Source: Chrysemys picta bellii (taxonomy: Eukaryota > Chordata > Testudines > Emydidae). From it: 64,000 nt of DNA. Below the pieces are notes generated by a model. That model saw only the letters and a list, made by a program, of their open reading frames with translations, was not told the DNA's origin and made no database searches. The stretch's first letter is position 1, and each line of letters opens with the position of its first letter. Position numbers and translations under genes: made by a program. Below, one piece after another: positions 1 through 11,927 of this stretch. The stretch covers positions 76,031,302 to 76,095,301 of the forward strand of contig NC_088799.1 of assembly GCF_011386835.1 (NCBI RefSeq), written 5' to 3'.

Positions 1-469
1 ACATGACAGCTGAGACCCCCTGGCCTGCAGCTCCCTTCCCCTGGCCTTTTTCCAGGGGTTGCCAGCAGCAGTGCACACCAGGGACTGCACCTGCACTGCC
101 CAGTATCAAGAGGAGCAGGGCAGCAGAACAGGCGCAGACGACACCCCACCAGGGGAGCGCTCACACCTCCCCCACAGCGCACCCCCAGCCAGCCCCTCAC
201 CTGCCTGCCTCACCTGGCTGCCTGCTGTGGCTGCAGCAGGAGCCCCACTTACTGACTGGGAGAGCACACCGCACGCTGTGTCTCCAGCACGGCTCTTAAA
301 CGGCTCCCTCCCTGCTTTCCCCCACAGCTTCTGCCCCCATAGTGGTGGTGTCCCTCTCCACTCCACAGGAGGTGCTGGACGGTGCTGGGCTGCCTGGCCT
401 GGGGGCCCCCTGTAGTTGAGGGGGTCCTGTGCCAGGGCACTGTGTATTTCATTGTAAATCCACCTCTGC
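1..469. other. C-rich left edge, no gene recognised
   Basis: GC-rich sequence with several overlapping frames of 67-121 codons on both strands. None has a recognisable domain, and their composition (Pro, Ala, Gly rich) follows the base composition. No splice-bounded exon could be supported. Confidence 0.5.
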
Positions 470-835
470 ACAGCAGGCTAACTCCTGTTGAACTAAATTA
501 CTACTAAATAACTAACTAAACACCCCAAGTACTACTACAACTAGCCAGCTCTATACACGAGTTCACAACAGAGCACTATGACAGTAAAGTGTGAGGTAAG
601 ACACCACACAGAATGCTCCAACTCAAGCCATGGTCGGTGACAAGGAACGGAGGCAGTCAGAATGGCACCACACTTAAAATAGCTATGGCAGGGGCTATGA
701 GGGCCACAGGTCATGTGGTCCACCCTGACGGGTACTGCTAAACAAAAGTTCTCTGGCTTCGATGTACTGGACATGCAATTGCCAGAGTAAGTCTGCAACC
801 TTTCGAAGAAGAACCATCAACTCATTTCACAGAGG
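470..835 (-). repeat. diverged turtle interspersed repeat
   Basis: Read on the minus strand it starts near GGTTCTTCTTCGAAAGG and passes CTCCGTTCCTTGTCACCGAC before a TTAGTAGTAATTTAG-rich end. I associate this layout (GGTTCTTCTTCGAGTG ... CTCAGTTCCTTCTTACCG) with a common turtle repeat. The match is by eye and diverged. The 85-codon minus-strand open frame inside it is not a recognised gene. Confidence 0.35.
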
Positions 836-3800
836 CCATATAACAGACAACATATGGTAAACTTCTGTGGGGTGGAGAGTTAAGGAGTTGAATAAGTGAC
901 CAAAAAGTGAAATATTCTATATACTATTACCAAGTATATTCTTTTTTAAACTACATTTTCAATTAGTAGTAGAATAGTTATTTTTGATATAATGGGAAAG
1001 AGATCAGCTCTATTTATTTTTGCTCCAGACATCAAGTTCTGTATCCTCTTAGTTAAATGGACTCATTTTTTTCTATTATGTGATATGGACACATATGGCT
1101 GAATCAATATTCCATTTGCTGGAGCCGTTCAATACAGTGACTTTCACTCTCTGTGTACTCCAGTTGTGAGCCTTTGATTGCTGACAAGCCACTGGTTTAT
1201 TAAACTACCAATAACTGAATTCACTAATGATGGAATTTAGGGATGCTAGTATACTGATAACCAAATTCAGGAGGGAGGAAAGGGGAGATTAAAAAGTGTG
1301 CATTGTTAACTAAATAAAGCTCCCACATTAACTATATTGTAACGAGGTGTCTGGCTATCTCCCATGAGTGACCAAAAGAATACCACTAGTGCCTAGGAAA
1401 TTACTGTTTACATTAGATGGGGATCTAAATAATTTAAAGTCTGATCTAAAGTCTATTGAAATTAATAATAAGAGTCCCATCTACTTAAATGGGCTTTGAA
1501 TCAGGCCCTAAGTGTTTTAACTTTAACATAAAAAAATTGTTCCGCATAGATAAATTAATGAGGTACTTGGTATCTAACAATATTTTATTGTAGTCTAACA
1601 ATACATAGTATAGCAACTAACAAAATATATAGTGGACTCTGATAAAAGCCACAAAAGTCCTCATTTATTTATTTTTTAAAAGTAATCTGCAGTACAGACT
1701 GAGATGTTCTAGAACCTGGACATTCTGGCAAAAGATAATGTTTTTTTTATTATGTAATGTGCTCGCTAACTCCACATTTGTAAATCTGCACTGTAGTACA
1801 TAGCACAAATTATATTAAATTTGAGCACTTCAGAATTTAGAACCACTCCTATATAAGTGGGATTGCTTCACTGATCCATTTTCTTTCTCTGCTCTGCACA
1901 AGGTTGGAGATTTAACTTTTATACTTTATTGAATGCAGCACTGAACTTTTAAGTGTCATGACTAGGGCCACCAGTTTCCAGGCAAATTCACTGTAATGAA
2001 TATAATTATATGATTTACAATCTGCATTAATTGTACACTACTTGATATTGAACAACCATGAAGATGCAATAATGTATCTACCAATAAAGCATGCAATTGG
2101 ACAATAGTTATTAATACTGAAACTGCATTTTAATCATTTTTCACTGCTGCTACTTCACCTTCTCTTTATACTTACAGGCATCCAACAAGAAGGAGCACTA
2201 TCAAAGAAGAAAGGATACCTAAAGCATTGACATAATAATTCTTGGTTATATATGAGTCAGTGCACATCTGGCAACGTGGACTCAGTAAATTAATTTGGAC
2301 ATGCATCAACAGACAGTAATCAAGTTTTATGTCAGCCAACAAAGAAAAATAGAATGGCAGGCTTACAGCACTAAAGCTGCATTACATTGAACTGCTAACG
2401 CTTTATCAGCTATAGAACTTAATTCACTAATCAAGAGTCCACATACACTGCAAACAGATCACCATCAAACCTCAGAAATGGGTGCCTTGTTAACTGGAAT
2501 TATAGCTCTATATCTTGAGTGATGTTTCTGTTCTGTCCAGGCTTAATGATATTTCTGTATCGCACAGATGAAAAAGTACTCACATAAAATTTCATTTGCC
2601 AAGAGGCAATTATCTAAACTAGTTGCTATAAAAAGCTCCACTATATTTGCTATATTTCTGGCATACACATTTACATTCATAATCAGTGTTGTTGGCTGCA
2701 AAGCCCTGGAAACACAAAGTGGAGTCTTAGATAAGGATTCAGGACCGTTCCTCTTTTAAATAAAAATAAGAAAAAGAGTAGCACAAGAGTAGAAGAACAT
2801 TATTGGCACCTGTTTAATTATAGCATATTGAACAAAGAAAAATGTACACTCCTTTTTAAATATCACACGTTGCAACACTATGGCATAAAAGCACATTTAC
2901 TCAAAGGATTAGATGTAGCCTCAGATATTCATGAGGTCCTATGTCACAGTAGGAACTCATAACAAACAAAGGCAGCTGACCTGTTAGGTAAATGTGCTTT
3001 TCATTACAGAATAGCAATTAATACTATAATTAATACAATCAATGCCATAACAAAAGCCAGGATGATCTAAACAAGGTCAATCGACTTGCCTGGAATCATA
3101 CACCACAATACAGACTAGGACCGAGGCATTTCAGGACAAACAGTACTTTGCTAGACCCTCTAGATAACACAGCCAGCAAGTTTTCATTTTCACGTCTTTC
3201 AAAAAGTAAATATATGGTATGGGAATATGAACATGGAAAATAAAGCACTGCTTTGCTTCATGTTGACCAACATTTGTTCCTGTTCTGACTATAATCTTTC
3301 ATAGTCTTGTTTATGGAAAGCCTTTAGCAAATGAATCACTTCCATTATCAATATCACTACAGAAAACAAAGCAAACTACTGTAGCAATATATCATCTACC
3401 AACTAATGACACAGGACACTGAAATGTTACAGGTATTTCTTTTTTCCTCCTTCCAGGCAGAGAGAAATAATGAAAAAGGAAATACGTGCCTCCCTTCCCC
3501 ACAACATACACACCTCATTCTAGCTAACACACTGATTCACAGACCTTAATTACAGGTGTTAGCTCAAGTTGGCCCATGGGGCTCAGAGAAATTTCTTTAG
3601 GAGATTCCATGATACCTCCAAAATAGCAGCAGATAAAGCATAGGTTCTTTGATTCAGAGGCTGTGGAGCACCATTTAAAGTGGGGTGGGGGGGTCACAGA
3701 TTTGACCAACTGCACCTGACTCTCCTCTTCTCCACTCAATGGCCCGCTCCCCACCAACAGCTTGACTCCTCTGGCCAATAACTTCCTACACATACACCCT

Positions 3801-4469
3801 CCCAAGGGCCTCAGCCCTGGAGAGAACCCCCACTATCATCCCCTCCCAGAAGACCAAGCTTCCCCCTTCCCGCTCTTTATCTTGTCCCTCCCTGCTGGTG
3901 AGCCTCACTCTCAGGTGATGGGGTCATCTTGCTTCTGAGCCAGTCCCCTGCACTGAGAGAAGCCACTGCAGTTTTGGCAGCCGGCAGGTGAGGGCCTGCC
4001 CCGCAGCATACACAGAGTGGGACTCAGGTGCCAGCTATAGCATGTTCCCAGCTGTAATGTGTGCAGCTGCTAGTTACAAGATCACTGCATGTGTGGCCAC
4101 ACATGTACACAGCAAAAGAAGGGGTTGGGCCATGACCCCTCCGACATCTGTGGCCTATGTTTTGATCTGTGGATCAAGGCCCTGGCTTGCATGTGTCCCA
4201 GGGCTCAAGAGAACCTATGGCACAGAGCTATCTGAGACTCCACCATTGGAGAAGATTGAGGCAGGGATAATGGGGATTTGGGTAGGAGCAGGAGCTGGCC
4301 CTGGCTGCCTTCTGTAGCTTCCTGTTTTTGAATGTGGCACACCACTCTATTATGCAATGAGGTGTGATCTGAAACACTGTACTAAATTTAAGCACAAAAG
4401 ACAGCAAACAGTAGGATGATGGTGCATGGGGTAGCATTGAGGCTGTTGATCCCATCAAACATTTATAAC
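836..4469. other. AT-rich intron, no gene recognised
   Basis: Apart from the small hairpin repeat at 1439-1509, I see only unique-looking AT-rich DNA. A slightly GC-richer stretch at 3640-4320 has frames of 76-109 codons and no recognisable product. Confidence 0.6.
1439..1509. repeat. ancient palindromic MITE-like repeat
   Basis: CTGATCTAAAGTCTATTGAA on the left pairs imperfectly with CTTAAATGGGCTTTGAATCAG on the right, around a short AT-rich centre with GAGTCCCATC. It belongs to the old amniote hairpin repeats built around an ATTGACTTCAATGGG-like motif. Confidence 0.55.
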
Positions 4470-5240
4470 ATCAAGTGTGGGTAGTGGTGCTTCCACACAA
4501 TCCTTGTCAGGGTCTGTGGAGGACCGGTACCAGTGACCGGGACATGGGCAGCCTGGCCTGGTGATCTGTGCTGTATTCAGGAACCCAAGGCTAATGGGCA
4601 GAGCTGGGGTCAGGAGCCAGGTGTGGGAGCTGAAATAAGAGCTGGGGTCAGACAGGAAACAGGAGACGAAGGTCAGAGCTAAGGTTGGACCTGGAGTAGT
4701 CAGACACCAGGACGAGAGGGTTTAGAGACCAAAATGAGGCTGAGGACAAGACATGGCAAGAGGGCAGAGTTGAAGTCAGGAACTTCTGGGGGAGGGATAG
4801 CTCACTGGTTTGAGCATTGGCCTCCTAAACCCAGGGTTGTGAGTTCAATCCTTGAGGGGGCCACTTGGGGATCTGGGGCAAAATCAGTACTTGGTCCTGC
4901 TAGAGAAGGCAGGGGGCTGGACTCGATGACCTTTCAAGGTCCCTTCCAGTTCTAGGAGATGGGATATCTCCATTAATTATAACTGGGGATGAGGCTGAGA
5001 GTTAGGTAGCAGATGGCAGGGTCTGTAGCATAACCAAGCCAGGATCCACTTTGTTGCAAAGACAACTTCCTGTGTCTTTTCCAGCTTAAATAGTGTACCT
5101 GGTCCAATCAGAGGCTCTGAAGAACCTCCATTCAGGTCCCTCTACTTTAGTGGAGAGTAAGGCCTTAGAGCTCCCAATTATCCAGCCACTAGTAGAGCCT
5201 TTGGGTGTTGCTGGGGATACAACAGCAGACCATGAGCTTG
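4470..5240. repeat. composite repeat hosting the Cry SINE
   Basis: Purine-rich DNA with irregular copies of GAGCTGGGGTCAGGAGCCAG and CAGACAGGAAACAGGAGACG on the left. To the right of the SINE lies CAAAGACAACTTCCTGTGTC followed by TACCTGGTCCAATCAGAGGC. I recognise the pieces as a turtle repeat of LTR or minisatellite type, split by the SINE at 4788-4972. No product. Confidence 0.4.
4788..4972 (+). mobile_element. Cry I-type turtle SINE (tRNA-derived)
   Basis: The head GGGGGAGGGATAGCTCACTG carries a Pol III A box (TAGCTCACTGG at 4798-4808), and a B box (GAGTTCAATCC) follows at about 4841. After this tRNA-like part comes a body with GGATCTGGGGCAAAATCAG and a CR1-like tail (GGGGCTGGACTCGATGACC, then GGTCCCTTCCAGTTCTAG). 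I recognise it as the tortoise Pol III/Cry I SINE, whose tRNA-Lys-related head and LINE-like tail are known from cryptodiran turtles. It sits inside another repeat. No clear target duplication was found. Confidence 0.88.
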
Positions 5241-5720
5241 AAGATCATCACAGTCCCCTCCCTTATCTGAGGGAGAAGAGACCATCTCCATTCCCTGAAA
5301 CCTAGCAGTGGTTGTGAAAAGACTAAGCACGAGTCATCAATGCCCAGATCACCATCACTGCAGATCCATTAATCCAACACTGCAGAGATGGAGCCTACTG
5401 CATCAGCAATTTCAGTTGAAAAGGCTGAAATTCTTAAGAAAAAAAAATTCAAACCTATCTTTAGACCTTCCAAAAAGGTCTAAAAATCCTAATTCAGATA
5501 TTAAAACAAATGCCTCAAGAAATCCCCAGAACATATGCAAAAGAATACACAGAAACTATAACATATACAGACATTAGACATTGCCTGTGGATTCAATACA
5601 TCCAGTCTTTCTCCTCCAGCTCTAGACACTGATGTTGGATCAGCCTATGTGGAGTTTTCTGCAGGGCTTTACCACACAGTCCTTCCCTACTCATTTATAT
5701 ACATTTCTGCTACAGCATTT
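5241..5720. other. intron, nothing recognised
   Basis: Mixed sequence between the composite repeat and the hAT MITE. Short frames of 70-89 codons have no recognisable product. Confidence 0.5.
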
Positions 5721-5728
5721 CTCTAAAG

Positions 5729-6052
5729 CAGTGGTTCTCAACCAAGGGCCCAGGGATCCCTGGGGGGCCACGAGTAGGTTTCAGGGAGTCTGCCAAGCAG
5801 GACCAGTGTTAGACTTGCTGGGGCCCAGGGCAGAAAGCGAAAGTCCCACTGCATGGGGCTGAGGGCTGGGGCCCTGAGCAACTTAGCTTCATGGTGACTC
5901 CTGGGGCATGGGGTCCTGGGCAGATGCCCTGCTTGCTACTCCTTAACGCCGGCCCTGGTTTTTACGTGCAGAAAACCAGTTGTTGTAGCACAGATGGGCC
6001 ATGGACTTTTTATAGCATATTGGGGGGACCTCAGAAAGGTTGAGAACCCCTG
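5729..6052. mobile_element. hAT MITE with 8-bp TSD
   Basis: A 324-bp element with terminal inverted repeats CAGTGGTTCTCAACC and GGTTGAGAACCCCTG. It is flanked by CTCTAAAG at 5721-5728 and CCCTAAAG at 6053-6060, an 8-bp duplication with one mismatch, as expected for hAT transposition. No transposase frame is present, so it is non-autonomous. Confidence 0.9.
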
Positions 6053-6060
6053 CCCTAAAG

Positions 6061-6754
6061 CAGCAACACAGGACAAGCATTCACTATGGTCTACTATTCC
6101 CCATCAATGAGTGCAGGTAAATCTTATTAGTAATGGGAGTAACACCCATACTGAGCAACTGAGATCCCACTGAGTTTTACCAGGCTATATCACAGGATAT
6201 AATATGAAGTGATGGATTGTGTTAGTCCAGCTTATTTATTCTTTTCAAAAGTGGCTACTCTTCCTTGAGGTGAGTTATCACCTTCATAACTTGCAGGTAC
6301 TGTAGGTTCTTCATGTTCACAGTTACTTAAATGCATCAATTTCATTTGGAAGAACTGTCAATCTCTACTGATAGACTTTAACACTTGTAGAGAATGTGTC
6401 TCCTTAAACTGTCTCAAAGAAGGACTATGAGACTGGGAAATCTTTCAGATGTGTCACATATAATACAAAACAGAAATCCATTTGCCTTTCACTAGTTTGT
6501 CAAAAATGTTCTTAACACATACACAATTTGCATTCAGCAATTACAGGAATTAAAACAGAAAATTCACACCGTAACTGTCTTTGTATATGGGTGATGTTAT
6601 GTTAATATTATTGGACCAGCAAAACTCTGACAGAATTAGTATTAAAAATATTGAAGAAATTGGAAAAGCTTCTGATTTGAAAGTAAATTATACTAAAACT
6701 GAAATTCTAGCAATTGATATTATGCAGGAAAAGTAAATTCATATAGGCTAAATT
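6061..6754. other. intron, nothing recognised
   Basis: AT-rich DNA after the hAT MITE, with no repeat or exon that I can name. Confidence 0.55.
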
Positions 6755-6850
6755 TTTCAAAAAATACACAAGTCCCACTTTCAAAAGTGACTTAGGCACT
6801 TAGGGGCTGTTGTATTAATTTTGATGAAATATATAAGCCCAAAGGTGTTA
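6755..6850. repeat. interspersed repeat, CTTAGGCACTTAG family
   Basis: Shares the 20-mer TTTCAAAAGTGACTTAGGCA, and further bases on either side, with the region at 43110-43275. It is a familiar turtle palindromic repeat; only a part is present here. Confidence 0.5.
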
Positions 6851-6924
6851 ACATAACCCAAATACCTGGAGTTTAATCTACAAAATCTTCAGCCCGCTTA
6901 GTATCATGGCAAAGATAATTAAAC

Positions 6925-7260
6925 ATCCCTTTTAACCTTCAGGGGCATGCGGAGGGTGGGGGCAAGCAGGAGCACAAGCCCCACAATAATCGGCGAGGGG
7001 TGAAGAGCTCCTCCTGCTCCTGGGCTACTGCAGGGAGAGAGAGAGAGCTTCCCTTTCCGCCCCCGGGCTGCGGCAGGGAGAGCAAACGTCTCTAGCCCTG
7101 GGGAGAAGAGCTCTCTTGCTCTCCCCATCACAGCCCAGGAGCAGGAGAAGTTCTGTACCCCTTGCCAGGGCTCCGGGGGTGGAGGAGTTTGCTTTCCACC
7201 CCCCCACTCTGCCAGAGGAGTTCTGCATCCCCTACCAGCTCCCCCCCAAAAGCTGTAAAA
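6925..7260. repeat. GC-rich imperfect tandem sequence
   Basis: Units resembling GGGCTACTGCAGGGAGAG and GGGCTGCGGCAGGGAGAG recur with AGAGCTC and GGAGTT(T/C)GC(T/A) pieces. It stands out from the AT-rich surroundings. Overlapping minus-strand frames of 67-70 codons are by-products. Confidence 0.45.
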
Positions 7261-10200
7261 TTTAAATTTCTGCGCACATCTCTGCTAACCTTTTATTAAA
7301 TATAAAATACTATAAAAGTTAAAACATTTAAAATGTAAAATATTTAGCAAGATTTTCATTTTAACAATATTCCTTGTTCCCTTTTCCTTTAGCAAAAAGA
7401 TTAAAAATGCCTTGTATAATCGTCTCTTAAATAGTATCAAAATAACAACTGTCTTCTAAATAAATGAAAAAAAAATAGTCAAAATGAGCTAAAGTTGTTG
7501 CTGCTGCTGTTAAACTCCAATCCTGCTTCATCTCACATGGTGTTTGGAGTTCAGTTGAAGCTAGTAAAAGTAGCGATGTCATCTGAATCTCTGTCTCTGG
7601 CCCAGTGAAATCAAAACATCTCTCAGACTTCAAACAATAAAAGCTCAGGGTTCCCAAAATATGGTGGGAGTGGCAGCCAGGATGGTAAAGCTTGCTTCAG
7701 TAAACTTCAGTCTGTTCTTCTCTATCTTTTCCCAAAGTCTTTCTTTAAAGACCCCCAAAAGGAGTAATGGGTAAGATAGCCTATCCCTTCAGTACTTTGT
7801 CCACCAATTAGGCTTAATATCTGACACATCAATTTTAATTCATTAATTTCTGGTTGCACATCATTTGGTTTTGGCAAGCATAATTTCAACATAGTCCTTA
7901 AATTATATTAATGTGGCCTTTTTGCTGAGACTAATGTAGTCTATCTAGTTTTTTGCACCTGTTTATATTGTTAAAAGCAACTTACCTACTTTCCATCTAA
8001 TTTTGTTATTATACATTGTTATAAAATCTTATACAATTTCATGTACTTTTTGTAATTGAGCTTACAACTGAAATAAATGTGTAGGTCCAGTTATCACAAC
8101 AGAGCCTAAGTCTCACTGACACTCAACAAGACAAAGGCTTCTAAGTCATGGAGGCACTTTTTGAAATGTTACCAATAGACACTTCATATTGTCATAACCG
8201 GCATCACCACATGGCATTGCTACACACATACTCTTCCAGTTTATGCAAGTATGCAAGCAAATATTCAATCTTGGGAAGACATGGTGTAACGTCATTAGTT
8301 TTTGCAAGGTTTTGTTTTGAGGCGGGGATTTTGGATATGGTGCTGTGTGAGCAGTAGGAAAGTTTGCTGTCTTTGTCTTTAGTCTTTGAGTAGAGTCAGT
8401 TTCTGCAGCAGAGCTGCTCTCTGGGAACTGGGCCTGGAGCTGGGCTGTGATTCCTAGAAGAAGGGACTGCCTGCATACTGTTTGTTTCTCCATTACAGGA
8501 CTGGTGTTTATTTGTAAATAAAACAAGTAACATTTAGAATATACCCAGACTAAGTGTCACTGATTTCTCCACCCCTGTGAAACCAAGCTACAAGTCCCTC
8601 TCCCTCCACACACACCTTCTCACCCCTGCCCTCCTCCCCTCTCCCTGCCATCTCCTACTGGTTGGCAGAAGGGCAGCATTGGTGTCAGAATCGGACAGTG
8701 GTGTTAGAAGAAGGGGCAACCCTACATTTAAATAAGTGTCTCTTTTTGTGCAATACTAACAAGTGAATTATTTGAAAAGACTGGAAAAAAAAGTCCTTCC
8801 ACAGTAAGCCTAAAATAATTTATATATCAACTATAAAAAAAACCACCCTCCCTAATATTTGAAAATAATTTCCAAGCCTGATGATTAACAGTGTTTATTG
8901 ATTAGGCACAACATAAGCAGCAGCTCTGGATAGTCATGGAATACCTGGTTTCTCTTGCTGAAAAAAATCAAGAAAAGTATTGGGACATAAAAATTATATA
9001 AGTTTTATTGTCCTACTACTGTCACTGTAAAGATGTGGGATTCTAGCACATTCTTCTAGCACTGATATATGTAAATTAGGATTTCATTTTTTTACTAGGC
9101 TAGTAAAAAAGGAACTTTGAAGACTAGGGAAAGAAACAACAAAACACCAGGTATGTCACATATTCAAAGATTTATTCTGAAATTGAACTTGATTAGATTT
9201 CAGATTAAGAAGGAAATACATTTCCCAAGATGTTAAATATTCACAATATTTTCAGATCAAAGAATATGTCAGCAAAGAGAAATCTTTAAAGATATTTAGA
9301 AAATAGAAAAATGTATTACTCCAGATATGGGCATAAATGAGTGAATTCAGTTTATATAAAGATTTGAACAGTTTTAATGCAAAAGAATAGATTTTCATGA
9401 AGAAGAAATGATGGAGAGGAGTGGAAACATATGGAGATCAGATTCTTCATGTTCAATATGTGCTACTGCAGAAGTAATTATTGCAAATCATTACATCAAT
9501 GTTACCTTACACTGGTCAGATTAGAAAACGATTTATGGCAAAGGAAGAGATGGCTGTTAGAAAATGCTGAGTGCAAAGGGATTTCATTTAATTTGGCAGC
9601 TATGTCCTAAAAATAGAAAAAAAACTGGAAATGAATGTGCAAATTAAAGATCCTGCCATCTGTTACTAACTGATGGTCCTAGTGGTCTTTTTATAGGGTC
9701 TTCCACTGTAAAAAACATAATGCTCAAAATTAAGAGAATTAGTAACCCATTCATTAAGTGATGCTAGATGTATTTCTGATACTTTCTAATCTTTTGTTTC
9801 CATCTATCCATTAATCATTATTCACTGGATCATTTCTTACACTTAGCTGAAGTTTATGAATACACAGTATATTTTAATTACATTAAATATTCTTTGCAAT
9901 TAAGTATTATTTATTTTCTTTTTCACTTACTTCTGATTCTCCTCCTCCTGCTGCTCAATAGACTGCTTATATTTTCTCTTGTAGGCTGTCTGCAACATCA
10001 TAAAAATAATGGCCTCCAATATCTTGTCACTTGCTTAGGCTTTACATGTATGAATTTTAATTGCAGCCTATGCTGGCTGCTAAAATACATCCCATTTATC
10101 CCCTACTGATTTTTATACATTTTATAGGACTCCATTCCCCAAGACACCGTGTAGTCCTTCAATTTGCCTTCTTAAAGTCAAATATTTTCATGCAACTGTC

Positions 10201-11804
10201 CCCACCAGGACGTAGGCTTATTAGCAATTTACATCTCATAAAGATTACAAGCAGTGCCCTACACGCTCTCCACTTTCAAGCCTATGTATCATACTTGGCT
10301 CATTTCCAGTGATTGGGTCCAGAGGAGGGCCTGACTATGGAGGTTTGTTCAGCCAGCTGTGATAAGGAAGCAATCCTACACCATCTCTAGGAACTTGCAG
10401 GTTCCCTTAGTTTTTTCCCCTGGCTATCATTCCAGTTATCTGAGTAATTAAAACAGCTCCTTGGTTTTATAAAATCCTCTCATGATCTGTCTTTTCAGAA
10501 TGGAGAAAGAACCAAAGCTGAGACCATGGGTCACCTCATCACCTCTCACTGTACTTAACTTCAGCGCAAATAGTCTTTGTTCTCCCTGCACACCTAAGCT
10601 CCCTCAGGCATTCTGTCTTTCACTCATGCATTTATTCTCCCTAACCACTGTAACCCTAGTATTTTAAATTATCTCATTTTCTTACATACAGATTGTATAC
10701 TTCTAATTCAGCATATTATCACATGGGCTCTTCATAACTGTATCAAACAAATTCCCTTTCCACCCCACATTTAAAGTAAAGGAGGAATATAGAAGGAAGT
10801 TATCTTATTTTCACCTTCCACCTTTACAGGTGGGACTCTCAGAAGTACTTATGTATTTTTTGAGTTTAGATTTTTTAAAGGAGAAATATGTTCCATGATC
10901 ATGTATATTAGTGATGCTTTTCAGTTTTAAACCAGACATTATTTAGGATTTGAAAATGATACATTATCATCTTAAGCAAGATACAGATGACACAGGGAAG
11001 ACCGCCCACTACCTTTTCCCACTACCTTTCAGCTATTGCAATCCTTTTTAAATGCAAAGTGGATGTAAAATTCTATCAGAATGAGAGTACAGGTATAACA
11101 GCACAAGATACAAGGCAGTGGAGAAACATGTAAATTGTTTTTCCCTTAAGTTACTTACAACTTAAAGGCCAGACTTTAGATGTCTGTGCAGATGAACAAG
11201 TGAGGAACACAAGAGGGTGTCACACCCCTCGTGATCCTGTGCAAGGGCCTGCCATGGTGTAGATGGGAGTGAAACCAACACTCGCTGTTAATGATAGCCT
11301 TTCAAAAGGGAGAAGGGTGGGGTGCTGCCCAAACACCAACGTGAATGCATGCAGAAGAGATGCCTCTGCAATGTGCATTTCCAGGGAACTGCAAAAGTTC
11401 TGGCTCGGTGACCCACATTGCAAATGCTGAGCTGAACCTATGAGGCACAATTTGGCCCTAAATAAGTCTCAGATAAATTTAGGTATTTTTGAGTCTCTTC
11501 TGTTTAGTATATTGAACAATGTGCCCGAGTAGAGACAGAATGGAATGCCACACAGATGCAGACTGCAAGCCATGGATCACATAGCATGGGCACTGCCAGC
11601 TTTTAAACAGAAATCCCCACTGAAATCAATGAAGAATTCCATCTTTAAAAAAATCAATGGTCCACAGTACGGCCCACTGAATGGATGATGTGCAGAGTAT
11701 AAAGTAGAACTGATGTTTATTGATGCATGGAATTTTAAGGCCGGATTGTACTCTGCTACATTACTGTAAATTTGGAGTAGCTATACTGAAGTCAGTGTAT
11801 ATAG
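7261..11804. other. intron, nothing recognised
   Basis: Long AT-rich stretch. The longest frame (126 codons, minus, 8146-8526) has no domain I recognise and no splice-site support. The CTCCTCCTCCTGCTGCTC run near 9940 is simple sequence. Confidence 0.6.
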
Positions 11805-11927
11805 TGTTGTTGTAGCAGTATTGGTCCCTGGTTATTAGAGAGACAAGGTGGGTGACGTAATATCTTTTATTGGACCAACTTCTAAGATATTAAAAGATAT
11901 TACCTCACCCACCTTGTCTCTCTCAGG
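11805..11927 (+). mobile_element. inverted-repeat Penelope-type fragment
   Basis: A head segment (TAGCAGTATTGGTCCCTGG) leads into an arm at about 11837-11869 with AGAGAGACAAGGTGGGTGA. A short spacer with ATTGGACCAACTTCT follows, and then an inverted copy of the arm at about 11893-11924. I recognise the sequence as a frequent turtle and amphibian repeat tail. The layout is the same as at 42161 and 44446. I could not find a convincing target duplication, so the borders are approximate. Confidence 0.65.

Noticed and set aside
4788..4860. Possible tRNA gene (A and B boxes present)
   Set aside because: The boxes lie in the head of a SINE with a LINE-like tail, and the sequence does not close into a full cloverleaf acceptor stem with a terminator.
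8146..8526. 126-codon minus-strand frame as an exon
   Set aside because: No domain or conserved pattern recognised and no acceptor/donor pair at its borders; within chance expectation for 64 kb.
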